A stretch of DNA of 64,000 nucleotides from Melastoma dodecandrum (taxonomy: Eukaryota > Streptophyta > Magnoliopsida > Myrtales > Melastomataceae). The stretch is taken from the NCBI GenBank assembly GCA_029817715.1, contig JARUPY010000534.1:3970501-4034500 (forward strand), read 5' to 3'. The notes under the pieces were generated by a model. It worked only from the letters and a program-made list of their open reading frames with translations, did not search any database and was not told the origin of the DNA. Position numbers and translations under genes: made by a program. Shown here one piece after another: positions 31,197 to 42,165 of the stretch (position 1 is its first letter; the number at the start of each line of letters is the position of its first letter).

Positions 31197-31311
31197 AAGC
31201 GTGCATTTTCATTTTGATTTTCCACCTCGTGGTGGAGGTTGATTGGTCGTTACACCACGTGTAATAACTTAAGACTCATCGCATGGTGTTTTTGACTAGG
31301 TTTACAAAAGA

Positions 31312-31437
31312 CCAGGGCCGGTTGGTTGTCTTCTTTTTAGATTTTACCACGTAAGGCCCGTCGGTTGTTTTCTTTTTAGATTTTACCACGTCAGGGCCGG
31401 TTGGTTGTTTTCTTTCTAGATTTTACCACGTCAGGGA
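31312..31437. repeat. 40-bp minisatellite, three copies
   Basis: Three consecutive units of about 40 bp, each AGGGCCGGTTGGTTGT plus a T-rich part and AGATTTTACCACGTC, differ by a few bases. They lie 115 bases past the tRNA gene. No function is apparent. Confidence 0.85.
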
Positions 31438-31439
31438 AC

Positions 31440-32079
31440 GTATTTATTTTGACTGGCTCTCCAAACCAACCAACCCCTGCTGTTCACGTAAAAAAAAAAA
31501 AAAATTCGAATATCTTAAGTACTCATTTCATGACACGGCAACTAACTTTTTATGTTGCTTGCTTCCCCAGCAAAACCCCCCCTTTCCTTTTACTTTGTCT
31601 TCTCATCATTAATCGCGCGTTACCCCAGAGAGGGCTTCTCTTTTTCTGCCCTCGAAATGCGCGTAATATATTATTAAAAGAAATGTTAAAGCAAAGCTGA
31701 AAGGATCTAAGTCCAAGGAGGCCTCCCCCTCGGAATTTTGGTCTTCACTTTCTTGCCCCCTCTGACCGATGATGATCTATCCATCTACCTATCTGTCTAT
31801 CCCTTAGCTCGGAGTCCAGCCACGTGTAAATCAAGCTGAATTTGATTAGCGGGGGATTTAGGATTACTTACAACAGAAACAAAGACAAATTGGAAACCCC
31901 CCTCCCCAAACACTGCGGCGGCCAATCCGGTGTCCAAAATTTTTACGAATGGAATGGGCATGGACGGACGGGTAGACGATCCATTGATTTCCCTCCCATA
32001 CCAGTTATCCCACTTACCTCCCCACCTCATTCTATCCCGTCTTCCTTACTGCAAAAATCCTTGTCCATTACGTCTCCCA
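31440..32079. other. Intergenic region
   Basis: No gene is recognised. There are an A-run near 31490, C-rich and AT-rich stretches, and short frames without resemblance to known proteins. Confidence 0.5.
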
Positions 32080-32082
32080 TTT

Positions 32083-32262
32083 AATTTTAATTAGTGTTAC
32101 ATATTTTTTTAAGTTACAATTATAATTTAATTTAGAGGGATATATCTTATACATCGTGACATTATAAGGAATAAAATTTCTCCATTTTTTTTCTCAATTT
32201 CTTATCTGATTTTCTTCTTTTTTTGTTGTTGTATCTATTTTATTTTATAATACGTTATTGAT
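32083..32262 (+). repeat. Diverged 5' LTR of the old copia element
   Basis: This part aligns loosely with 35936-36151 over shared blocks. A primer-site remnant (TTGATACGAAGCTC, like TGGTATCAGAGC) follows at about 32268. The exact left end is not definable. Confidence 0.55.
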
Positions 32263-35200
32263 ACGAAGCTCTATTGAAAAAAAAGACAATTTTTACTCGA
32301 TTCTTCTTGGACTGAGAAGGTGGCTAAATCGGCGATTCTGTGAAGGTTTGTAAACAATCATCGTACCTCGTTTTGTTTAATTTTGTTGATGTATTTGAGT
32401 TTTTTTCTGTTTATGTATTTATATTTTTTAAATAAAAATTTATGGTTACTTAGTAATATTTTTCTTTAATATTTGTGTTAATGAATGTGTGATTAAATAA
32501 AAGAAAAGAAAAGGAGAACGTACAAATCATTCCTTTTACAAGTAAACATAATAAGTTTTTATACAATTTAACACCAAGCAAATTTTGAAAGTTGTCATAA
32601 ATAAAATTTTGTAAAATTAAAATTTTTAAGCCTAAGACTATCGCCTTAACCACTCGACTGAAGCAAAGTTTAATTGTTATCTTTGTATTCTTATTATTAT
32701 TATTTACTCTAGTATTTTTGTTTATTATTAAATCTTAATATTTTATTTCATTTCATGAAGAAAATGGAGGTTCCCGTAAGCGAATTCTCGACAAATGAAA
32801 AATGCACTTGTCTTGTAGACAACGCATCCACGCATACTATTTTGAAAAGTAAGAAATTCTTTACTTCCTTGGTAATGAACAAAGCAAGTGTTAATACGAT
32901 ATCTGAAAGTACAAAAATCATTGAGGGCTCCGGAAGAGCAAATATTTTATTATCCAGAGGAACAAATATTTGTATTGATAATATATTGTATTCATCTAAG
33001 TCTCAGATAAATTTATTGAGTTTTAAAGATATTCGCAGAAATGGATATCACATTGAGACTTCGAATGAAAATGGCAAAGAATATTTGTGTATTACAAGTT
33101 TCGTCTCGTGTAAAAATGTATCTTAGAAAAATTATCCGTTGTTTCTTCTGGACTATATTTAACAAATATAAGTGTTGGTGAAGTACATATTGTTACAAAC
33201 CAAAAGTTTGTTGATAAAAATAATTTTATTACTTGCCATGAATGATTAGTGCATCCTGGAGCTATAATGTGCGAAGAATAATTAATCATTCGTGTGGGCA
33301 TACATTAAAAAAACCAGAAAATTTTTCTACCCAATGAATTCATGTGCCGCTTGTTACCAATGGAAGTTGATAATAAGGCCATCATCATTGAAAATCAGGG
33401 CTGAACCCTTAAAATTTCTTGAAAGAATACAAAGTGATATATGTGGGCTTATTCATCAATCATGTGGACCATTTAGATACTTTATGGTATTAATTGACGC
33501 ATCAACAAGATGGTCACATGTGTGTTTATTGTCAACTCGTAATCAAGCATTAGCAAGATTACTTACTCAAATTATTAAATTACGAGCTCATTTCTAGGAT
33601 TATCCAATAAAATATATTCGTCTTGATAATGTCGGAGAATTTACTTCCCAAGCTTTAATGATTATTGTATGTCAATTGGAATAAGTGTTGAACATCCTGT
33701 AGCACATGTTCACACACAAAATAGCCTTGTAGAGTCATTGATAAAACCTCTTCAATTAATTGCAAGACTATTGCTTATGAGAATAAAACTCTCAGTTCAT
33801 GTTTGGGGACAAGCTATTTTGCACGCGACAATGTTAATTCATATCAGACCAGCAAATTATAATGAGGTCTCCCCTTTGCAAATTGTTTATGGTCAGGAAC
33901 CAAATATATCTCATCTAAGAATTTTCAGGTGCGCAGTATACGTGCGCATTGTTCCACTACAACACACAAAGATGGGACCCCAAAGAAGATTGGGGATATA
34001 TGTTGGATATGAATCACCGTCTATAATTTAATATCTTGAGCCATTGACGAGTGATTTATTTACAATACGGTTTGCCGATTGTCATTTTGATGAAATGATA
34101 TTTCCAACTTTAAAAGGGGAAATAAGCATCCAGAAAAAGAAATAATTTGGCGTGATCTATCATTGGCTCACTATGATTCTTATACAAAGCAATCTGAACT
34201 CGAAGTTCAGAAAATTATTCACTTGCAAAATTTAACAAATCAATTGCCAGATGAATTTACTGACCCTAAGAAAGTGACGAAGTCTTGTATTCAAGTTGTA
34301 AATGCTCTAAGTAGAATTGACGTCCCTGAAGGACCGGCTAAGATTGCAAATGAGTCTAATGTGCAAGTGAAACGTGGTAGACCAGTCGGATCCAAAGATA
34401 AAAATCCTCGAAAAAGAAAAAAAATAAAGGCTCAAACTGAGAGACGCTCTAGAAGAGCCTCCAGTCATTGAGAAAATGATTCCGGAAGAATCCTAGATTC
34501 CTGAAAATGAAGAGATGTCTATCAATTATGTTTTGACTGGAAAGAGATAAAATCGACGTAGATGAAAATTTTGCATATGCTATATCATGCGATATTGCAA
34601 ATGAAGATAAGGATATTAGACCAAAGTCTGTTGAAGAATGTAGATAAAGAAATGATTGGCCAAAATGGAAAGATGCGATTGAAACAGAGTTAAAATCGCT
34701 TGCAAAACATAAAGTTTTTGGACCTCTAGTCCGTACACCTGAAGGTATAAAACTGATTGGTTATAAATGAGTATTTGTAAGAAAAAAAATGAGAAAAATG
34801 AAATTGTCAGTTATAAGGCATAACTTGTTGCCCAAGGATTCTCGCGAAGACCTGGTATTGATTATGAGGAGACATATTCTCCCGTGGTTGATGCAACAAT
34901 ATTTAGGTTTCTAATAAGTTTATCAATTCATAAGAAATTGGTGATGCGGTTGATGGATGTGTTACAACATACTTATATAGCTCTCTTGAGAATTACATAT
35001 ACAACATACTTATATGGCTTTATGAAGGATTCAAAATGTCAGAAGCAAATAATTCAGATCGTCGAGACCTTTACTCAGTCAAATTATGCAGATCTATATA
35101 TGGATTGATACAATATGAACGTATGTGGTATAAACGTCTCATTGAATATTTGTTGAAAAATGAATATCAAAATGATTCAATATGTTCATGTGTTTATTAA

Positions 35201-35916
35201 GAGATCTTGATCACAATTTGTAATGAAAGTAAGCATATTTTTTCGGTATCTTTGAGGAACCATGGATATGAGATTGTATTATCCATATATGCCTGAAGTA
35301 GAATTGATCGAAAACGCAGATGCAAGATATTTATCCGATCCTCGTAATGGTAAATCTCAAACGGAGTATTTATTTACGTGTGGTGGTACTGCTGTATCCT
35401 GGAGATCTATGAAACAAACAGTTACCGCCACATCATCTAACCATTCTGAGATTATTACAATTCATGAAGCTAGTAGATAATGTGTATCGTTGAGATTAGT
35501 TATACATCACATTCGAGGGTCATGCGGCTTATCCGTAAATAAGACTTTCCCAACAATTTTATATGAGGATAATGCTACTTGCATTGTTCAATTAAAAGGA
35601 GGATATATCAAAGGCGATCGAACGAAATATATATCTTCAAAATTCTTTTTCACCCATAATCTCAAGAAGAGTGGTGATATTGACGTTCAAACAAATACGT
35701 TCATCAGAAACTTTAGCAGATTTATTTACAAAGGCTTTGCTTACAACAATTTTTTAAAGGCTTGTGCATAAAATTGAAATGTGCAAACTTGGATATTTAA
35801 AGTAATATTGCAAAGAGGGGGAGTAACGTACTGTAACTTTTTTTCCTTTACCATGGCTTTTTTTCTCACACGATTTTTCATAGAAAGGTTTTTCATAAAA
35901 GATATTCTAAGGGGAA

Positions 35917-36151
35917 TGTTGTAAATTTATTTATTCCGAATACCCATTATAATTCTTATTTACCTCTAATTAGTGTCAGATATTTTATTCGGTTACCATT
36001 TTAATTTAATTTCCTTCCATTTTTGTAAGTTCACTATAAATAGAGGGATTTTGTACATTATAACGCTAAAAGGAATGAAATTCTCCTATTTTCATTTCCT
36101 ATCTCTTCTCCGATTTTCTTCTTCCGGTTATCTATCCTCTGTTTTATAATA
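35917..36151 (+). repeat. 3' LTR of the old copia element
   Basis: It starts at TGTTGTAAAT after a purine tract and shares ordered blocks with the 5' LTR. It includes a TATA-like CTATAAATAGAGGG at about 36031-36044. Confidence 0.6.
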
Positions 36152-36772
36152 AATTTAAATTAATTTGAAAAAACAAACACGCCCATAAAAATTACACCAA
36201 ACCTCAAAATTATTCGAAAAACTCAGTTCTTTGTCGTGTTTTCCTAATTTAAAATGGAAATGAAAGTTTAAAAAAGAGAAAAAGGAAAAATCGAACAGGA
36301 CGGGCATTTACTTTGTGATTTGTTCCATTTCAAGTTTTAACTTTTAAAAATTATGAACTCATATTTATAACAACGAATTTAGTTAAAAAAACTAGTCCAA
36401 AATATTGATATTTTTTATAAATAAAAAAATCGTTATTTTTTTTCCGTAAAGTTACGGCAACAAGTAACAATAGTCCTTTCTTTTTTTTTTTTTTACTTTC
36501 GTATCATAGTTAGGAAATGTACATCCAACTCACCCTCCTCCTTGTTATTACCTCCTAGTCTCTCCAACCTCAAACTCAAACTCAAGCTCAAGAGCTCCTC
36601 CTCCTCCTCTTCCTTGTCTCAAGGTACCCCAGAAGCTGTCCGAGGTCTCCTTTGCATGCATGCCTTTTAGACTTTTTGGTCTGGAAAGTTGTTTTGACTC
36701 CGTCGGGATTTCTTCCTCTCTTCCTTCTTTCCTTCTGGGGGTTTTTTTGTTTTACTTCATTCGGGAACAGAG
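36152..36772. promoter_or_regulatory. GATA gene upstream region
   Basis: This is AT-rich DNA followed by a pyrimidine-rich stretch at about 36530-36620 (CTCCTCCTCC-type) and T-rich sequence to the ATG. Pyrimidine patches near the start site are common in plant promoters and leaders. No TATA box was fixed. Confidence 0.45.
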
Positions 36773-37816
36773 ATGGAGTGCATTGAAGCCGCCCTGAAGA
36801 GCAGCCTCAGGAGGGAAGCTGCATCCCTCCTCCCGCTCTCCGAGGAATTTTGTGGCAGCCTTGGAGTCGGACCCTGCGATGACTTCCTGGTCGACGAGCT
36901 CCTCGATTTCTCCAACGGTGATGGCCTTGTCGAGGAGGAGGATGGGGTGAAGAAATTTTGCGAACTGGAGGTCGGAGGGACAGGTGTTCTGTGCGGTGTT
37001 TCGTCTGCAGAGGATTCGACGGGGAAAGACGAGCCCGCCGTTGCTCCGTCTGGGGTTGAATTGAGCGTCCCGGTGGGTCTATTTTGTGGAAAGACTGAAA
37101 CTTGTCATCGAGTTTGTGATGGAAAGGCGGGATTTTGCCGGTTTTGATTTCTGGCTTTCTTGTAGGCTGAAGATTCGGCAGACCTCGAATGGCTTTCACA
37201 CTTCGTGGAGGACTCGTTTTCGGGGGGGTTCCCGTCGGCGTTCCCAGCTGGGGCGTTTCCAGACGCGAGCCGGGCAACCAAGGAGAAGGAAGGTGCGAAA
37301 CTGGAGGTCTCCAACTCAGAGGATCAAGTTTTTAAGACTCCAGTTCATGCGAGGGCGAGGAGGAGCCAACGGTCAAGAACGACAGGCGGCAAGGGATGGT
37401 CGCCTAGCCTGAGCGAGACGTCCTCCAGCAGCTCCTCGTCCTCGAGCTCCAACTGTATCACGAGCGACGCTGACGTGGACCCGGCCGAGCCGCCGGCGAA
37501 GAAGCGGAGGAACTGGGGCAGTCACGGGTCGGGGACGGGCCAGGCAGCCGCTCGGAGATGCAGCCACTGCGGGGTCCAAAAGACCCCTCAGTGGAGGGCA
37601 GGACCGCTAGGGTCAAAAACCCTGTGCAACGCCTGCGGCGTCCGGTTCAAATCGGGGAGGCTGTTCCCCGAGTACAGGCCGGCATGTAGCCCGACATTCT
37701 CGAGCGAGCTGCACTCGAACCACCATAGGAAGGTGCTGGAGATGCGGCGCAAGAAGGAGTCGTCGGCGACTCTGCTCGGTCGGCCGGAGCCGGGTTTCGC
37801 GGTGCCCAGCTTTTGA
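36773..37816 (+). CDS. GATA transcription factor, GATA5/6/7 type
   Basis: Two exons, 36773-37072 and 37166-37816, with a GT-AG intron give 316 residues. The N-terminus [16 protein letters not shown] and the acidic [11 protein letters not shown] motif mark subfamily [18 protein letters not shown] follows right after the intron. A Ser run and a basic AKKRRNW stretch, likely a nuclear signal, precede the single GATA zinc finger. The finger is [25 protein letters not shown]2CX18CX2C, at about 222-247, with the GVRFKSGRL tail. The end [19 protein letters not shown] is typical of GATA5/6/7. The protein binds WGATAR in the nucleus, and relatives act in light and development programmes. No lesion is seen. 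Arabidopsis GATA7 adjoins ALDH3F1, also a neighbour here. Confidence 0.93.
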
Positions 37817-39885
37817 ACATTAAGGTCAATCAGTTAGGCGAACCGGGTAGGAAGGGAGCTTTGGGTTGTCTGATTGAACCGGTCCAATTTGAGTTACCAG
37901 CGAAAGAGAGAGGGAGAGTAATGTCTTTTCCTTAGGTCAGTTGTGGTCAGTTTATAAATTTCAATATCTCATAATTTTTAGTATTTAGGTAGGTCCCGTT
38001 TTTCAAAATTTTAAGCTATTCCCCCCATCATTATTACTATTTTTATCGTTTTCTTTTTAGACTTTGTTAAAGCTTTTTAATTTTGATTAATCCGGGGGGC
38101 ACTTTGATTTTTGGTGGGTGGGGAACATCCCGGTTTTCAAAAACATTCCCCAAAACTCTTACTTTGTTGTACACTCGGGTCAAATCTTTTCAATCTTATC
38201 ATCATCATCCAAATTGTAACAAACCCTGACAGCAGCACCCTCCCGCCACAAACATTATAAAATTACTCATTTAAAAAGTACGTACTGTAATGCGTGGAAT
38301 GGACCGCCATTCGGACAGGTTCCTTAAATACCCGCACCATAAAAAAAAAATACACACCTTCTGTGGACTGGTGGGGCGGGCGGTAGTTCCAATGGGTGTG
38401 TGCTTAGCCTGAATTTGGCCATACATTTGGTTGTTTTGTGTTATGGCGTGGGTCAATTCCTTCGTTGGTAACATGCGTTGTCCTAATTTGGAATTTTGGG
38501 ATTTGTATGGATGGGGGATAATTAATATTACTGTAATAAACTCGGTTAGCCATGTCCTCGCATTTCTCTGAGGCCTCACATGCGATCCACGTGATTAGAG
38601 CGGGGGGGAGAGGATAGGAATGCACGCACAGTCACATGATCAGTGAAAACCCGGGGGAATCTCTCTGACGATCGTCCTTTTGCCCCGAAAGAGAGGGGAT
38701 TGCGTGAGATGGATGTGAAAGCATGACATCCGATCGTTTAGTTTGCGATGTGGGTGTGCGCTTAGTGCAACAAAAAAAAACCATGGACAAAACCAATGGA
38801 GACCACGTGACTGTGATATTAAGCGGGTCGACTCAACTAACACGCAACTATCCAAAAAATGCGAACCCCCCGACACACAATGCAATTTTTTGTTAGAGAC
38901 ATCCGCGTAGATAAAGAGGACTCGAGGCGACAAGACACGACACGACACTTCTTATCACGGCATGTATCTCTCACGCATCATCTATCACATTTTGATACTT
39001 AATTCCCATTAAAAGTCACCTGATCCGAAGAACAATTACTCGGCGAAACAAAGATGGGCTTAGCAACGACCCCGAAATAAAATGGGCCATGACGTTGTTT
39101 CCTGGGCCGTGTCATGTTTCGGACGGTATCTCAAAAGAAGGCCGCAAAGTTTTGTGTCGGATTAGAGAGAGAGAAGAAAAAACAGAGAGGAGAGATTCGT
39201 CCTGTCCGAAAGGAATTAAAAAAATATAACGTGTAACATAATTTTCTTTTCTTTACAAATAGATGTGTTGTATCATAAACCACGGGTAGCACTTAGCTTT
39301 CCATTACCGCGCAACAATGGAAGCCACGATTTTGATGCTACTCGTCCTCGGTGTGATAGCTCACAGCGGCCTTTCGACACCCCCTTACTCTTTGCGGACG
39401 AACACGTTGCGATATAACGGGAATTAAAAAGGTTCAAGAAATATGATCGGCAAGACTTTTAAACGAACAGTAATGAAAAGAGCACCATTCGAGGACTTTA
39501 AATGATTGTCGTGTGTGTTATTACAAGAGACTGACCGCATATTTATACTAACATTTGATCCTATTCAGACAACAACTGTTAATAAAACCGCTAGCATAAC
39601 TGCTAATATAACTGATAAATATATTTTGCACATGTTTTATTGAGACTAAATGCACACCATATATTTCGACCATGACTTGGTGAGACTCCGGTTGTAAATT
39701 GACTAAGTCTTGAAATTTCAACTTGAACTCTTCATTCGACCTACTTCCTTCGATTAAGTCTCGATTGAACTTCACTTTGTCCGTACTTCGAAGCGCCTTT
39801 GCTTCGGCAGACTCGAACTTCGACCTGATGTTCTTTCGACTGGATTCGCAACCGCGATGATGAGCCTTGCCATCACTAAAGCCCA
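37817..39885. other. Intergenic region between the GATA gene and the P450 remnant
   Basis: No complete gene is seen in these 2 kb. The left part is 3' flank of the GATA gene. A short frame at 39316 (MEATILMLLVLGVIAH, ends near 39426) starts with a hydrophobic stretch like a membrane anchor but has no recognisable continuation. It might be a remnant of the P450 N-terminus, though this cannot be shown. Confidence 0.45.
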
Positions 39886-40632
39886 AAATGGCTTTACTGT
39901 GTAAACACCTACCCCTTGGTCAGGGTTTGCCGATTATCGGAAACATTCTCATGCTCGACCAAATGATCCACCGCGGCCTTGCCAGCCTCTCCAAGAAGTA
40001 TGGCGGGCTCCTCCACCTCCGCACGAGGGGTTGTTCACTTGTTTGCAGTGCAGTCCACCGAGCACTCCCGCCAAGTCCTCTTAGTCAAGGACAATGTCTT
40101 CTCCAACCGTCCTGCCACCATTGGGATAGCCTACCTGACCTATGATTGTGCCAACATGGCCTTCGCCAACTATGGCTCGTTCCGGTGCCAGATGAGGAAG
40201 ATATGTGCGATCCGCATATTCAGTAGGAAAAGCCGGGAGTCCTTGAGGTCCGTGAGGGAAGAGGTATACAAGATGGTTTGGACAGCAGCCCTGAGCATCA
40301 GGAAGCCCGTGAACATCAGCGAGCTCGTGTTCAATCTCACAATGGACATAACATACCGGGCAACCTTCGGGGCGAGCTCTACTGAAGGGAGAGACAGACT
40401 TCATCCCCTGCCTCGGTTGGACAGATCCGCAGGCGATCCACACGCGGCTCGTGAAGGCCAGGCAATCGCTCTACGAGTTCATCGATCATATAATCGACGA
40501 CCACATGGTGAAGATACGGACACGGTGGACGATTTGCTTGCCTATTACAGCGAGGAAGCAAATGACATTAAAGAGTCGGATGAATCGCAGAATCCGATCA
40601 ATCTTCCTCGAGATGCTATCTTTCATATCATG
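39886..40632 (+). pseudogene. Truncated ferulate-5-hydroxylase-like cytochrome P450 (CYP84A)
   Basis: The family makes syringyl lignin precursors by 5-hydroxylating coniferaldehyde-type substrates at the ER. Only the first-exon part is present: LPIIGNILMLDQMIHRGLAS, SNRPATIGIAYLTYD, MAFANYG, RKSRESLRSVREEV, then DDLLAYYSEEAN. Frame changes occur near 40025, 40380 and 40515. About 25 codons are missing between the ITYRATFGAS and the FIPCLGW parts. The sequence stops at ATCATG followed by GTACGC, where the family has its exon-1 donor. No second exon with the heme-binding Cys is found up to the copia element at 41839. The N-terminal anchor is also absent. This is a dead fragment. Confidence 0.87.
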
Positions 40633-41838
40633 GTACGCTCTCAACTATTTATTATCACTAGCACGACTTCCTTTTATTGGAGAAACAGTAGCAAATTTAA
40701 ATGCAATTCATCCCAATAACTTAATAAGTCTCAATCAATTTGACTTAATTACAGATAATCACCGACCGGCGACAACCCAAAGCTGAGTTTTCTACGAGAT
40801 ACAGTAAAAATTTAACTTGGACATCCCCCAAAATTTTAGCCTTATAATATATATATTTTTTGAAATTCGTTAACTTTTTTTTATCAACATCGCAATGAGA
40901 CTAAGAAAAACAAAACAAAAAAAATTAGTGAGAATAGGACTAATTTATATAATAATTGTTCTATTAAAACTTTTTAATCCAAATAATTACTTCATCAGCA
41001 ATGTCGGAGGAATAAAGAGATTTATACAGTTGGTGTTTGGTACATGTCGTGACAGAGGCGCGCATGGTAATGGTCGGTCGATATAGACAACAAAATCTGA
41101 CGAAAAATTGTGTTCCCCTGAATGAGTCTCTCACATTGTCGGGAGCTCTGTCTTTTCCCTGACAACACAAAAGCATGAGTTGGATCAGCGTAATCATGTA
41201 ATGGGTTTTCCTCGCCAACTCGGTCCGCAAATTTGACCATTGTGAAGCACGTGTCCTATGTATACCCAATGATCAGGGAATTGGACATGAGCATGGTTAT
41301 GGGGAGGAACATTATTATAATAATAATGTGTTTTTGGGTTTTTTTAGGTAGATAAGAAACTAATAATAATGTGTCTTAGCCCTTAGTAGAGGGAAGCTCT
41401 AACTTAATTAAGATATGTCCTAAATCGTATTTTCATGACATGGATCATCAGTCGTCATAAAATCGCGTCCAGAAGTAGCTCACGTGGCACAAGGCGGAAA
41501 GTCAATGATTCCGGACTTCTATTGTTGGGCCCCTCGAGTCGTGCGTGTGATCAGATATTAAGTAAAGTGACTCGAGTCAGCATCACCAAGAACAAATTAA
41601 TTCATAGACAAGTCACCAAGACATTTAGGTATGTCTTGTAAGAATTTCGTGATATAATTATATTTCATATTATAATATTTCCAGGGGCAAATCGGAATTT
41701 TCTCTCAACCGGCTCCCAGGATAAACCGGTCCGAAACCGACAATGTGGCGGTTGGAATTCCCAGCGATCGACGTTTCGTCCACGAACAAGTTCGGAAGAA
41801 TAGAAAAGGAAAGAGCAAATCCCCAATCCATTTGTTCG
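40633..41838. other. Intergenic region left of the young copia element
   Basis: AT-rich DNA without a recognisable gene. The last 150 bases are richer in GC and continue across the copia element into the 5' region of the UPF0183-like gene, so they probably belong to its promoter or leader. Confidence 0.5.
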
Positions 41839-42165
41839 TGTCAACGATCTAGCTCCACCTCAACGACCTGAGCTGCCATCGGAGTCTGTGGATTGAGAAA
41901 GAAGGAGAAGGGAGGAAACTGAATCGATTTTTTATTTTGTCTTCTTCCTCGACCACTTATACATCAGAGTTTGTGATTTTGGGCTTTGTTAATTGGGCTA
42001 AAGGAAAACAAATACAACTAATAGCCCACAACCCAAATTCTATTAATTGAATTAACGATTCTTCACAGTTGCCTTTCTGCAACTTTCTTCAACAGAAACT
42101 GCAGCTCTCTCCTCTGCTGCTGCTTTAACTTCTTCACACTCTGCTTCTTCTCTAACTTCTTCACA
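41839..42165 (-). repeat. 3' LTR of the young copia element
   Basis: Direct repeat of 46580-46925. It begins TGTCAACGATC and ends CTTCTTCACA on the plus strand. Confidence 0.92.

Larger units (their letters stand above)
32080..36151 (+). mobile_element. Old, degenerate Ty1/copia retrotransposon
   Basis: Pieces of a copia polyprotein are read in order on the plus strand with many stops and frame changes. They are protease/pre-integrase (DNASTHTIL, about 32755-33126), integrase (33292-34031, with QSDICGLI and VYGQEP), reverse transcriptase (about 34540-35110, with DYEETYSPVVD) and RNase H (35262-35771). The flanks 32083-32262 and 35936-36151 resemble each other (ATTAGTGT, AGAGGGAT, ACATTATAA, TTTCTTCTT in order) and are taken as diverged LTRs. 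A GGGGAA tract precedes TGTTGTAAAT at 35917, a likely 3' LTR start. The LTRs are much more diverged than those of the other two elements, so this is an older insertion. Confidence 0.82.
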
